DNA from: Bifidobacterium saguinibicoloris
GTDB taxonomy: Bacteria; Actinomycetota; Actinomycetes; Actinomycetales; Bifidobacteriaceae
Direction: 5' to 3'
Length of the DNA stretch: 56,154 bases
NCBI RefSeq assembly: GCF_019331725.1
Contig: NZ_JAHBBF010000016.1
Coordinates: forward strand, 1 to 56,154
The notes beneath the pieces are model-generated. The model searched no databases and was not told where the DNA came from. It saw only the letters and a program-made list of their open reading frames with translations. Of the stretch, positions 41,867 to 51,528 are shown piece by piece. A program made the translations under genes and the position numbers. Within the stretch, counting starts at the first letter, position 1. Each line of letters begins with the position of its first letter.

Positions 41867-43671
41867 TCGCCACCCTCAAACGAGCCCTCTCCAGGTTCGA
41901 CTCCTTCACCAGGCGGTGCGTCGTCATCGGCGCCGTGCTCGCGCTCGTGGCCGCCTCATGCCTCGTGAAGCTCGCCTCCGTGCAGCTGCTCGAAGGCCGC
42001 GCCACCGCGCAGGCCGCCACCAACTCGCGCACGTCGAAGGTCACGATACGAGCCAACCGCGGGCGCATCCTCGACGCCAACGGCACCGTGCTCGCGCAAA
42101 GCGTGGAACGCTACGACATCATCGGCGTGCCGGACGCCGCCACCGCGTTCACCCCCGTGGCATGCGGGTCGCAGCAGGCCAAGTCGCTCGGATACTGCCA
42201 TCAGATCGACGGCAAGCCCGTCGGCGCCACCGGCGCCGCGGCAGTCGCGCGCCTGCTCGCCCCGATCCTCGGACTCAACGCGCAGGAGCTCGGCGCCAGC
42301 CTCAACGGCACCGGCAAGTACCTCGTCATCAAGCGCGGCGTGACCCCGCAGGTCAAACGCCGGATCGACAAGCTCGGTCTCGCCGGCATCGTCTACGGCG
42401 AACTCAGCAGCGAACGCGTCTACGCGGAGAACACGCTCATCGGCGCGCTGCTCGGCGGCGTCAACGACAAGGGCGAGGGCGTGGCCGGTCTCGAACAGAC
42501 CCTGAACGGCACGCTCAGCGGCACCGACGGCTACACCGTGTACCAGCGCGGCAACGGCGGCGAGGTCATCCCGGGCACCGTCACCGCGTCCAAGGACGCG
42601 GTCGACGGCAAGGACGTGACCCTCACCATCGACTCCGACGTGGACTGGTACGTCAAGAAGGTGCTCACCGAGGACGTCTCCTCCTTCCACGCCAAGTGGG
42701 GCATCGCCATCGTGGAGAACTGCCGCACCGGCGAGATCCTCGCGCTCGAGGACAGCGACGACATCCAGGCCGGATCCGACGCCGCGAAGCTCAACGCCTC
42801 CCGGGCCGTCACCCAGACGTTCGAGCCCGGCTCCATCGGCAAGATTCCGGCGCTGGCCGCCATCCTCCAGAACGGGGCGCACAAGATCACCGACAAATTC
42901 ACCGTGCCCTACGAGTACGAGAAGGACGGACAGAAGTTCCACGACTCGCACTCCCACGGCGACGAGCATTGGACGCTCGCCGGCATCCTGAGCAACTCCT
43001 CGAACGTGGGCATGGTCATGGCCGCGCAGAACGTCAGCTCCCAGCAGCGCTACGACATGCTTACCAAGTTCGGCGTCGGACAGTCCACCGGGCTGGACCT
43101 GCCCGGCGAGACCAACGGCGTGCTCGGTACCCCCGAATCATGGGACGGACGCACCAAGGACACCGTGCTCTTCGGACAGGGCTACACGGTCAACGCCCTG
43201 CAGCTGAGCCGCATGGTCAGCGTCATCGCCAACAACGGCGTCAACCGCGGGCAGACGATCGTCAAGTCCGTGACCGACGCCGACGGACACGTCGCCGACA
43301 TGACGAACGACAAGGCGGACCGCGTCATCGACGCGAACGTCGCCTCCGACATCGCCAACGCGATGGAGACCGTCGGCGAGGACTACAAGTCCACCGCCGG
43401 CGTGGACGGCTACCGTGTGGCCGCCAAGTCCGGCACCGCCGAAGTGGCGGGCGCGGACGGGCGCCTGACCTCGATCGTTGCCGGCTTCTCCGGATTCCTG
43501 CCCGCGGACGACCCCCAGTATGTGATCACCGTGGTGATGCAGGATCCGGACGGCACCTACGGCGGCATCACGTCGGGTAAGCTGTTCGGACAGATCGGTG
43601 AATTCCTTATGCAGAAGTACGAGGTGGCGAATTCCAAGCCGCGTACGGATGCTATTGCAGTGGATTGGTAA
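41863..43671 (+). CDS. ftsI: Penicillin-binding protein FtsI (septal transpeptidase)
   Basis: FtsI crosslinks septal peptidoglycan. The 602-residue protein has a cytoplasmic start, a transmembrane helix (about 20-42), a PBP dimerisation domain (NRGRILDANGTVLA), and a transpeptidase domain. The domain has S324-I-G-K327 (catalytic serine), S379-S-N381 and K522-S-G. The KSG triad is the usual KTG variant. The start overlaps the ftsL stop. Confidence 0.96.
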   Translation: MIATLKRALSRFDSFTRRCVVIGAVLALVAASCLVKLASVQLLEGRATAQAATNSRTSKVTIRANRGRILDANGTVLAQSVERYDIIGVPDAATAFTPVACGSQQAKSLGYCHQIDGKPVGATGAAAVARLLAPILGLNAQELGASLNGTGKYLVIKRGVTPQVKRRIDKLGLAGIVYGELSSERVYAENTLIGALLGGVNDKGEGVAGLEQTLNGTLSGTDGYTVYQRGNGGEVIPGTVTASKDAVDGKDVTLTIDSDVDWYVKKVLTEDVSSFHAKWGIAIVENCRTGEILALEDSDDIQAGSDAAKLNASRAVTQTFEPGSIGKIPALAAILQNGAHKITDKFTVPYEYEKDGQKFHDSHSHGDEHWTLAGILSNSSNVGMVMAAQNVSSQQRYDMLTKFGVGQSTGLDLPGETNGVLGTPESWDGRTKDTVLFGQGYTVNALQLSRMVSVIANNGVNRGQTIVKSVTDADGHVADMTNDKADRVIDANVASDIANAMETVGEDYKSTAGVDGYRVAAKSGTAEVAGADGRLTSIVAGFSGFLPADDPQYVITVVMQDPDGTYGGITSGKLFGQIGEFLMQKYEVANSKPRTDAIAVDW

Positions 43672-43692
43672 ACGCACGACGAAAGGGTGACT

Positions 43693-44583
43693 ATGAGCGC
43701 AGTGAACGAGTCCATCATGCAGCGCATGACGCTCGGGCACATCGTCGAACACTACGGATGGAGCCTGGTGCCGCCGTTCGCCACGGACGTCACGGTCACC
43801 TCGCTGGCGGACGACCCGTCCTCCGTGGTGCCGGGGGCCTTGTACTACTCGCGGGACGACGTCGACGTGGAGCAGCTGCGCCAGGTGCGGCGCAACGGGG
43901 CGTACGCCGCCATCGTGCCGCACAGCAGCCGCGCCCTGCTCCCGGATGAGCCGGATATGCCGCTGCTGTTCGCCGAACCCACGGACGCGCAGCTCGGAGG
44001 ATTGGCGGCGCAGATGGCGGGCAACCCGGGCAACACGCTGATCGTTTTCGCCGTCAGCGCCGGCAACCCCCAGGAGAACGTCGCCGTGGTGCACAAGCTC
44101 GCGCGCCTCCTGCACATGATCGGCAACCCCGAAGGCGTCATCAGCGTGAACGGCTCGTACTCGCTGGACCGCAAACTCGACCTCGAATACCCGCTCGGCG
44201 TGCTCGACGTGCAGCGGACGCTCGCCATATGCGCCGAGGACGGCGCTGCGGCGGTCGTCGTCGCCCTCGACGACCTGACCGTCTCGCCGCATGCGCTCGA
44301 ATCCGTGAACGTCGACGTGCTCGGCTCCTCCGCACCCGCGCCGGTGAACGCGGACAAGGCCATCATCGAACGGATGCAGGCGGAATACGGGTTCCTCGCG
44401 GACGAGCAGATGAAGGTGACCACCCGCACCGAGGAATCCGACACCCTGGCCCGGCTCACCCCGAGCAACGACGACGCGGGGGAGGAGCGGCGCCTGTCGC
44501 TGGCCATCGCCATGATGCTGGCGGCCGGAGTGCGGCGCAGCAGCATCCGGAGCACGCTGCGCGTCGTGGGCGACCTGGAATAG
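43693..44583 (+). CDS. MurE-like protein without ATP-binding motif
   Basis: The 296-residue protein sits where murE normally lies, between ftsI and murF. Its N-terminus (VTVTSLADDPSSVVPGALYYS ... NGAYAAIVP) resembles the Mur-ligase UDP-binding domain. The next part (NTLIVFAVSAGNPQENVAVVHKLARLLHMIG) aligns in shape with the Mur-ligase ATP site, but the TGTNGKTT P-loop is absent. The C-terminal ligase domain is also missing or unrecognisable. It is probably a catalytically inactive Mur-ligase relative. A true murE must be elsewhere. The ATG at 43693 follows GAAAGG; a GTG at 43687 is in frame. Confidence 0.65.
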   Translation: MSAVNESIMQRMTLGHIVEHYGWSLVPPFATDVTVTSLADDPSSVVPGALYYSRDDVDVEQLRQVRRNGAYAAIVPHSSRALLPDEPDMPLLFAEPTDAQLGGLAAQMAGNPGNTLIVFAVSAGNPQENVAVVHKLARLLHMIGNPEGVISVNGSYSLDRKLDLEYPLGVLDVQRTLAICAEDGAAAVVVALDDLTVSPHALESVNVDVLGSSAPAPVNADKAIIERMQAEYGFLADEQMKVTTRTEESDTLARLTPSNDDAGEERRLSLAIAMMLAAGVRRSSIRSTLRVVGDLE

Positions 44584-44694
44584 ACCCGGAATAGCGGAGG
44601 CGGCCGGGACACGGCCGGGATGATGGACGTACGCCGCGGACACGCGGCGGCATGATACGGCGGGATCCGCCGAACGAACAACGAGGAGAGGATT

Positions 44695-46197
44695 GTGAAG
44701 CATACGATGATGCCGATGACCATCCAGGAGATCGCGCAGGCGGTGGAGGGACGGCTCGTCGGCCCCGCCGCGGGCGTGCCCGAAGGGCCGGTGGCGGTCC
44801 ACACGGTCAGCGACTCCCGCCAGGTGGGCGAGGGCACGGTCTTCGTGGCCATCAAGGGAGAACGCGTCGACGGCCACGGCTTCGTGGGCCGCGTCGGCGA
44901 ATCCGGAGCCGTCGCGGCGATCGTGGACCATGAGGTGGCCGGGGCGGACATCGCGCAGATCGTCGTGCCGGACACCGTGGATGCGCTCGGCGCGCTGGCG
45001 CGCCACAACATCCGCCGCCGTCGCGAGGTCGAGGCGGACGGCGGCAAGCCGTTCACGCTGATCGGCCTGACCGGCTCCGTCGGCAAGACCACCACCAAGG
45101 ACCTGCTCAAGGCGCTGCTGTCCTCCATGGACGAGACCGTGGCGCCCGTGGGATCGTTCAACAACGAAATCGGCCTGCCCCTCACCGCGTTGACCGTGGG
45201 GGAGAACACCCGCTACTTCGTGGCCGAAATGGGCGCCAACCACGTGGGCGAAATCGCGAGGCTGACCACCATCGCCCCGCCGGACATCGCCATCGTGCTC
45301 AAGGTGGGCGTGGCCCATCTGGGCGAATTCGGGTCCGTGGAGCGCATCGCCCAGGCCAAGTCGGAGATTGTGCAGGGACTCGTCCCCGGTGGCGTCGCCG
45401 TGCTCAACGCGGACGACGCGCACGTGGCCGCCATGGCGGGCATCGCCCCGGGCAAGGTCCTGTACTTCGGCGTCGACGCAGCCAACGCGGACCGTGACGC
45501 GCTGCACGCGACCGACCTCACCGTCGACGGCCTCGACCGTCCGTCGTTCACGCTCGTCGCCGACGACGGCGACCGTGCGCCGGTGACGCTCGGCATCCCC
45601 GGCGCGCACAATGTGATGAACGCGCTGGCCGCCGCCAGCGTCGCCCGGCTGCTCGGCATGCCGCTCGCGGACATCGCCCGCGTCCTCGGCGAACAGCGCC
45701 GCATCAGCCCCCACCGCATGGCCGTGTCCTCCGTCGAACACGATGGCGCGACCTTCACGCTCATCGACGACTCGTTCAACGCGAACCCCGATTCGATGCG
45801 GGCCGGGCTCGACGGCCTCGCACGGTTCGGCACGCAGGACGGGCGCACCCCCCACAGGATCGCCGTGCTCGGCGCCATGCTGGAACTCGGCGGCGACGAG
45901 GAAGGCCTCCACCGCGGCATCGGAGCCTACGCGGCCGGTCTCGGCCTCGACCACATCATCGCCGTCGGCAGCGCCACGGACGCGCGTTTCGACGCGCTGG
46001 CCGAATCCATCGCCCACGGCGCCATCGAGGCGGCCGGCGGTGACCTGCCGGTAGACTGGGTCCACGACGCAGGCCAGGCGGACGAGCTCGTCAAGCGCAT
46101 CGCCCGCGACCATGCGGACACCGTCGTGCTGCTCAAGGGCTCCCACGCCTCCGGCCTCAGTGCGCTGGCCGAACGCTGGACGCCGGACCGGGCCTGA
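44695..46197 (+). CDS. murF: UDP-MurNAc-tripeptide D-Ala-D-Ala ligase MurF
   Basis: MurF adds D-Ala-D-Ala to the UDP-MurNAc-tripeptide. The 500-residue protein has the Mur-ligase domains: N-terminal VSDSRQVGEGTVFVAIKGERVDGH (uridine site), P-loop LTGSVGKTTTKDLL, NEIGLPLT, EMGANHVGEI and the C-terminal LIDDSFNANPDSMRAGL. GAGGAGAGG precedes a GTG start. A 111-bp gap separates it from the MurE-like gene. Confidence 0.95.
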   Translation: MKHTMMPMTIQEIAQAVEGRLVGPAAGVPEGPVAVHTVSDSRQVGEGTVFVAIKGERVDGHGFVGRVGESGAVAAIVDHEVAGADIAQIVVPDTVDALGALARHNIRRRREVEADGGKPFTLIGLTGSVGKTTTKDLLKALLSSMDETVAPVGSFNNEIGLPLTALTVGENTRYFVAEMGANHVGEIARLTTIAPPDIAIVLKVGVAHLGEFGSVERIAQAKSEIVQGLVPGGVAVLNADDAHVAAMAGIAPGKVLYFGVDAANADRDALHATDLTVDGLDRPSFTLVADDGDRAPVTLGIPGAHNVMNALAAASVARLLGMPLADIARVLGEQRRISPHRMAVSSVEHDGATFTLIDDSFNANPDSMRAGLDGLARFGTQDGRTPHRIAVLGAMLELGGDEEGLHRGIGAYAAGLGLDHIIAVGSATDARFDALAESIAHGAIEAAGGDLPVDWVHDAGQADELVKRIARDHADTVVLLKGSHASGLSALAERWTPDRA

Positions 46198-46279
46198 CCG
46201 CGGAAGACGCGGACGGACGCGGCGGACGGCCGACCATGGCCGCCCGTCATAGGAACAAGAGGGAAAAGGAACACGCCAA

Positions 46280-47386
46280 GTGATTGCGCTCATCATAGGA
46301 ATGCTGGTGTCGTTGTTCGTCACGATCGTCGGCACGCCGATGCTCATCAGGCTGGTGCATAAGCTGCACTACGGCCAGTACATCCGCCAGGACGGCCCCA
46401 AGTCGCATCAGATCAAGCGCGGCACGCCCACGCTCGGCGGCGTGGTCATCAACCTGGCCATCCTGCTCGGCTGGTGCGCGTCCGCGCTCTACCGGTACCT
46501 GCGCATCGGCGACGTGCCCTCCTGGTCCGCCGTCCTCGTGCTGTTCGCCATGCTCTCCATGGGCGTGCTCGGCTTCATCGACGACTTCGCCAAGGTGCGT
46601 AAGAAGCAGAACGAGGGACTGACCGTGCGCGGCAAGTTCATCGGCCAATTCATCCTCGCCACCGTCTACGCGGTGCTCGCGCTCGTCATCCCCACCAAAA
46701 GCGGGTTCCCCAGCGCCCAGGCCGGCATGAGCTTCATCGAGACCCCGTTCCTCAGCTTCGAATTCGCGGGACGCCTCGTGGCCATCGTCCTGTTCGTCGT
46801 CTGGGTGAACTTCCTCATGGCCGCATGGACCAACGCGGTCAACCTCACCGACGGCCTCGACGGCCTCGCCGCGGGCTCCTCCATGATCGCGTTCACCGGC
46901 TATGGCGTCATCGCGTTCTGGGAAAGCTACCATCTCAAGGGCGCCGGCCACTCCGGCTACGCCTACGCGGTCTCCGACCCGCTCGACCTGACCATCATCG
47001 CGATCTGCGCCGCAGTGGCATGCTTCGGGTTCCTGTGGTACAACACCAACCCCGCCTCCATCTTCATGGGCGACACCGGCTCCCTGGCCCTGGGCGGCCT
47101 GTTCGCCGCGCTGTCCATCGCCACGCACACTGAGTTCCTCGCCGTCATCCTCGGCGGCCTGTACGTCATCGAGGCGATGAGCGACGTCATCCAGGTCGGC
47201 TACTTCAAGGCCACGCACAAGCGCGTGTTCAAGATGGCGCCCATCCACCACCACTTCGAACTGTGCGGATGGCAGGAATCCAAGGTCGTGGTGCGCTTCT
47301 GGATGATCGAGCTCATGTTCGTCCTCACCAGCCTCGTCGTGTTCTACGGCGACTGGGCCACACGCTCCGGTCTGCTGTTCAGCTGA
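46280..47386 (+). CDS. mraY: Phospho-MurNAc-pentapeptide transferase MraY
   Basis: MraY makes lipid I on undecaprenyl phosphate. The 368-residue protein has about ten membrane helices and the family motifs KSHQIKRGTPTLGG, FIDDFAKVRKKQNEGL (catalytic aspartates), NAVNLTDGLDGLA, MGDTGSLALGG and the C-terminal APIHHHFELCGW. It starts at GTG after AAAAGGA. Confidence 0.97.
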   Translation: MIALIIGMLVSLFVTIVGTPMLIRLVHKLHYGQYIRQDGPKSHQIKRGTPTLGGVVINLAILLGWCASALYRYLRIGDVPSWSAVLVLFAMLSMGVLGFIDDFAKVRKKQNEGLTVRGKFIGQFILATVYAVLALVIPTKSGFPSAQAGMSFIETPFLSFEFAGRLVAIVLFVVWVNFLMAAWTNAVNLTDGLDGLAAGSSMIAFTGYGVIAFWESYHLKGAGHSGYAYAVSDPLDLTIIAICAAVACFGFLWYNTNPASIFMGDTGSLALGGLFAALSIATHTEFLAVILGGLYVIEAMSDVIQVGYFKATHKRVFKMAPIHHHFELCGWQESKVVVRFWMIELMFVLTSLVVFYGDWATRSGLLFS

Positions 47387-47399
47387 CGGGGAACCGCAT

Positions 47400-47426
47400 A
47401 CGGCCGTCCGCGACGCGGGCGGCCGT
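47400..47426 (+). other. Hairpin between mraY and murD
   Basis: ACGGCCG and CCGC pair with GCGG and CGGCCGT around a small loop. No T run follows, so it is more likely an RNA-stability element or weak terminator than a full stop. AATAAT near 47449 could be a -10 element for murD. Confidence 0.4.
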
Positions 47427-47481
47427 AACATTCATGCACATTCGGCTGGAATAATGCCGCTGGAACGATTAGGGGGTCATT

Positions 47482-48933
47482 ATGGACATCAATGGCAAGA
47501 CCGTGGTCATCGCAGGACTCGGCGTATCCGGCACGTCGCTGGCGGAAGTGCTCAGGGAGCTCGGCGCGCACGTGATCGGTGTGGACGAGCGCAAGCCCGA
47601 CGCCGACCTCGATTCCTTCGACAAGGTGGATTGGGACGGCGTGGACTACGTCATGTCGTCCCCCGTGTTCAACCCGCGCACCCCGTTCATCCTGGAGGCG
47701 CAGCGCCGCGGCATCCCGGTGATGAGCGAAGTGGAGTTCGCCTGGCGGCTGCGCGTCGACTCGGCCCGCACCGGCAAGCCGGCCGCATGGATCGGCATCA
47801 CCGGCACCAACGGCAAGACCTCCACCACGGAGATGACCTCCGAGATGCTCGGCGCATGCGGCTATGACGCCCCCACCGCAGGCAACATCGCCTCCGGCAA
47901 CATGGCCATGTCGCTGTCCCGCTGCGCCACCAACCCCGCCCATGATGTGCTGTGCGTCGAACTGAGCTCGTTCCAGCTGCACTTCACCGACTCGCTGGAA
48001 CTCGACTGCGCTGCCATCACCAACATCGCCGACGACCACCTCGACTGGCACGGCGGACGCGAGAACTATGCCGCGGACAAGGCCAAGGTGTACCACGGCG
48101 TCAAACGCGCGCTCGTCTACAACGCGGACGACGCCCTCGTGACCCGCAAGGCGATGGAGGCGGAGCCCGCCCCCGGCTGCCTGAAGGTCGGATTCACGCT
48201 CCACGAGCCGAAGGCCGGACAGATCGGCGTGGACGACGGATGGATCGTGGACCGGAGCGGCGTCGCCGGAGGCAGGGTCGGTGAGCCGATCCGCCTGGCG
48301 CGCGTCCTCGACTTCTCGCATCTGGCCGAGCCGGACGGCACCATCTACCCGCATCTGCTGGCGGACTCGCTCACTGCGCTCGCGCTGGTGCTCGGCTTCG
48401 GCGCCGACCGCGAGAAGGCCGTCGCGGCATTGAAGGCGTTCAAGCCCGGCGGACACCGCATCGCCACCGTCGCCACCCTGCCCGGTGAGGGACCGGCCGA
48501 CGCCATCCGCTTCGTCGACGATTCGAAGGCCACCAACGCGCACGCCGCCAACGCCTCGCTCTCCAGCTTCGCCCCCGGTTCGGTCGTCTGGATCGCAGGA
48601 GGCCTCGCCAAGGGCAGCCGGTTCGAACACCTCGTGGCGGACCGCAAGGACATCATCAAGGCCGCGGTGATCATCGGCAAGGACCAGCGTCCCATGCTGG
48701 ACGCCTTCGCCGCGTCCGCACCCGACATTCCGCTCACCGTCATCGACCCCGAACCGAACGACGACGTCATGGAACGTGCGGTGCAGGCCGCCGGCGAATT
48801 CGCGAAGCCCGGCGACGTGGTGCTCATGGCACCGGCATGCGCCTCCATGGACCAGTTTGTCTCCTACGCGGACCGCGGCGACCGCTTCGCCGCGGCGGCG
48901 AAGCGGTGGGTGCAGGCGCATGGCGGACGCTGA
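47482..48933 (+). CDS. murD: UDP-MurNAc-L-Ala D-Glu ligase MurD
   Basis: MurD adds D-glutamate. The 483-residue protein has an N-terminal Rossmann domain ([16 protein letters not shown]), P-loop [40 protein letters not shown] and C-terminal [23 protein letters not shown] precedes the ATG. Its end overlaps ftsW by 14 bases. Confidence 0.96.
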   Translation: MDINGKTVVIAGLGVSGTSLAEVLRELGAHVIGVDERKPDADLDSFDKVDWDGVDYVMSSPVFNPRTPFILEAQRRGIPVMSEVEFAWRLRVDSARTGKPAAWIGITGTNGKTSTTEMTSEMLGACGYDAPTAGNIASGNMAMSLSRCATNPAHDVLCVELSSFQLHFTDSLELDCAAITNIADDHLDWHGGRENYAADKAKVYHGVKRALVYNADDALVTRKAMEAEPAPGCLKVGFTLHEPKAGQIGVDDGWIVDRSGVAGGRVGEPIRLARVLDFSHLAEPDGTIYPHLLADSLTALALVLGFGADREKAVAALKAFKPGGHRIATVATLPGEGPADAIRFVDDSKATNAHAANASLSSFAPGSVVWIAGGLAKGSRFEHLVADRKDIIKAAVIIGKDQRPMLDAFAASAPDIPLTVIDPEPNDDVMERAVQAAGEFAKPGDVVLMAPACASMDQFVSYADRGDRFAAAAKRWVQAHGGR

Positions 48934-50185
48934 CCGTCATCGACGCGCGGACCGGAACCGGTCCGATCGCCCGGAACGTCCCGGACGCGCATCCGCCCCG
49001 GACAGGCGTGATCCCGCCGCCGCGGTGACCGGCTGGCGCAGCCTGCTCAACCCTCTGTGGTGCTACCACGGATTCCGCATGGCCGTGCTCGGGTTGAGCG
49101 TGTTCGGCGTGATCATGGTGTTCTCCAGCTCCGCGGTATCCGCCGCCTCATCAGGCAAATCGCCGTTCATGGAGTCCATGAGCCAGCTGCTCTTCTGCCT
49201 GATAGGTCTTGTGGCCGGATTCGTCTGCGCGCTGGTGCCCGTGACGATCTACCGCAGGTGCGGCTTCTTCCTGGTCTGTGCGGCCATGTGCATCCAGATG
49301 CTCACCTTCACGTCCCTGGGCGTGGGCCAGTACGGCAACAACGGCTGGATCCGCCTGTTCGGCTTCACCGTCCAGCCCGCCGAATTCGTCAAATTCGCGC
49401 TATGCATCTGGCTGCCGTCCGCGCTGATCGCGGCTAGGGCGAACTACCGCAAGGCGAAGGACCTCAAGGGACAGCTCAAGGCGTATCTGGGCGTCGTCGG
49501 CGTCTATGGCCTATGCCTGCTGCTCATCCTCGGCGGCAAGGACCTCGGCACCGCCATGATCGTCGTGTTCATCGGTGCGGTGGCCTTCCTCATCGCCGGA
49601 TTCCCGGGCGTGTGGATGGCCATTGGGGCCTTCGTGATGGGAGTGGCCGTGGTGGCGCTCATCGCCTCCAGCCCGAACCGTCGCGAACGCGTGCTCGCCG
49701 CATACACTACGTGCTCCGCCGCCGACGCGCAGAACATCTGCTACCAGTCCACGCACGCCAAATACGCCATCGCCTCCGGCGGCGTCTTCGGCGTCGGCCT
49801 CGGCAACTCGCGTGAGAAATGGAACTACCTGCCCGCAGCGCACAACGATTTCATCTTCGCCATCATCGGCGAGGAGACCGGGTTCATCGGGTGCGTGATG
49901 GTGATCGCCATCTTCGTGATCCTCGGATGGTGCCTCATCTTCAGCGCGCTGCAGCTCAAGGACCGCTACAGCGCCATGGTCCTCGTGTGCATCGCCGTCT
50001 GGATCGTGGGGCAGGCGCTCGTGAACATCGGCGTGGTGGTCGGACTGTTCCCCGTCTTCGGCGTGCCGATGCCGTTCGTGTCCGCCGGCGGCTCCTCGAT
50101 GATCATGTGCCTGGCCATATCCGGCGTGGCATTGGGACTGCTGCGCCAGCAACCCGAGATCAAAGCCGACGTGTCACGCCTGTAG
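48920..50185 (+). CDS. ftsW: Septal peptidoglycan polymerase FtsW
   Basis: FtsW is a SEDS glycosyltransferase that works with FtsI. The 421-residue protein has an arginine-rich cytoplasmic start (about 35 residues) followed by about ten membrane helices. Family marks are [47 protein letters not shown] and [11 protein letters not shown] (each shorter block within its segment). The ATG at 48920 overlaps murD, with no strong ribosome site, so translation is probably coupled. Confidence 0.93.
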   Translation: MADADRHRRADRNRSDRPERPGRASAPDRRDPAAAVTGWRSLLNPLWCYHGFRMAVLGLSVFGVIMVFSSSAVSAASSGKSPFMESMSQLLFCLIGLVAGFVCALVPVTIYRRCGFFLVCAAMCIQMLTFTSLGVGQYGNNGWIRLFGFTVQPAEFVKFALCIWLPSALIAARANYRKAKDLKGQLKAYLGVVGVYGLCLLLILGGKDLGTAMIVVFIGAVAFLIAGFPGVWMAIGAFVMGVAVVALIASSPNRRERVLAAYTTCSAADAQNICYQSTHAKYAIASGGVFGVGLGNSREKWNYLPAAHNDFIFAIIGEETGFIGCVMVIAIFVILGWCLIFSALQLKDRYSAMVLVCIAVWIVGQALVNIGVVVGLFPVFGVPMPFVSAGGSSMIMCLAISGVALGLLRQQPEIKADVSRL

Positions 50186-50203
50186 AACAGGCGAGGGGGC
50201 GAC

Positions 50204-50209
50204 TATGCT
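50204..50209 (+). promoter_or_regulatory. Possible -10 element for a leaderless murG transcript
   Basis: TATGCT ends eight bases before the murG ATG, and no Shine-Dalgarno sequence is seen next to that ATG. Confidence 0.35.
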
Positions 50210-50217
50210 CGTACACC

Positions 50218-51375
50218 ATGAAGCATATCGTCCTCGCCGGCGGCGGCACCGCCGGACACGTCAACCCGTTGCTCTCCGTGGCCGATGCGATCGGCAGGGT
50301 CGATCCGGAAACCCAGGTGACGGTGGTCGGCACCGCGGTTGGGCTGGAGAAGGACCTCGTCCCGGCCGCCGGCTTCGAACTCGACACCATCGAGAAGGTG
50401 CCGTTCCCGCGCCGTCCCAACCTGTACATGCTCCGGTTCCCCGCGAAATGGGCGGCCGAGACCCGCAAGGTGAGGAGCATCCTCGAAGAGCGGAAGGCGG
50501 ACGTCGTGGCGGGCTTCGGCGGCTACGCCTCCGCGCCCGTGTACGCCACCGCTCACAAGATGGGCATCCCCATCGTCATCCACGAGCAGAACGCGCGTGC
50601 GGGCATGGCGAACAAACTCGGCAGCCGATGGGCCGAATTCATCGGCACCGTCTACGACGGCACCGGCCTCAAGCCGGCGAAGGGCGGTTCCATCGAACGC
50701 GTGGGCCTGCCGCTGCGTCCCGCCATCGCCTCGCTCGTCGACGACCTCACCGCCGACCGGTCCGCGGCACGCCGCAAGGCGGCCGCCGAACTCGGCGTGG
50801 ACGCGGACCGTCCGCTCGTGCTCGTCACCGGCGGCTCCCTCGGCGCCGCCAGCATCAACCGGGCCGTCGCCGCCGCATCGGGAGACATCCTCGCCACGGC
50901 GCAGGTCATCCACCTCACCGGCAAAGGCAAGGCCGACGAAGTCCGGGAACTCGTCGGCGTGAACGCGGGCGATGGACACGTCGCCGGACTCGGCGCCGAC
51001 CATGCCGGCGAAGGGGACTACCACATCGCCGAATACCTCGAACGCATCGACCTGGCATTCGCCTGCGCCGACCTCATCATCTGCCGGTCCGGCGCCGGCA
51101 CGGTGGCCGAACTCACCGCACTGGGCCTGCCCGCCGTCTACGTGCCGCTGCCCATCGGCAACGGCGAACAGCGGTTCAACGCCCAACCCGTCGTCGAGGC
51201 GGAAGGCGGCGTCATGGTGGCCGATCGCGACCTGACGCCAGTCTGGGTGCGCGAGGAGATCCCCGCGCTGCTCGACGACCATGAGCGGCTGGAGACCATG
51301 GGCGCCAACGCATGGAGGTACGGCATCCGCGACGCCGCCGACACCATGGCGCGCCGCATCCTCGACCTCGCCTGA
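50218..51375 (+). CDS. murG: Lipid II synthase MurG
   Basis: MurG adds GlcNAc to lipid I on the inner membrane face. The 385-residue GT28 protein starts [20 protein letters not shown] (glycine-rich loop). It has [26 protein letters not shown], the donor-side [15 protein letters not shown], and [12 protein letters not shown] with [12 protein letters not shown]. The ATG at 50218 fits the family; the long upstream frame is antisense-like noise inside ftsW. Confidence 0.96.
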   Translation: MKHIVLAGGGTAGHVNPLLSVADAIGRVDPETQVTVVGTAVGLEKDLVPAAGFELDTIEKVPFPRRPNLYMLRFPAKWAAETRKVRSILEERKADVVAGFGGYASAPVYATAHKMGIPIVIHEQNARAGMANKLGSRWAEFIGTVYDGTGLKPAKGGSIERVGLPLRPAIASLVDDLTADRSAARRKAAAELGVDADRPLVLVTGGSLGAASINRAVAAASGDILATAQVIHLTGKGKADEVRELVGVNAGDGHVAGLGADHAGEGDYHIAEYLERIDLAFACADLIICRSGAGTVAELTALGLPAVYVPLPIGNGEQRFNAQPVVEAEGGVMVADRDLTPVWVREEIPALLDDHERLETMGANAWRYGIRDAADTMARRILDLA

Positions 51376-51528
51376 ACCCGCCGCATCCCACGCCGCCCAC
51401 CCCGGACATCGCACGGACGTGCGACGACGGTCGTCACACATGACCGTCACCCGGCCGCATGCGGCGGCCGTGTCATGACATGCGGCATAATGAAAACCAG
51501 TCTGACCATCCCACAAGGAGAGCGTTCC

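Noticed and set aside
43138..46347. 1069-residue minus-strand frame opposite ftsI, the MurE-like gene and murF
   Set aside because: It spans several genuine genes on the other strand and shows no domain.
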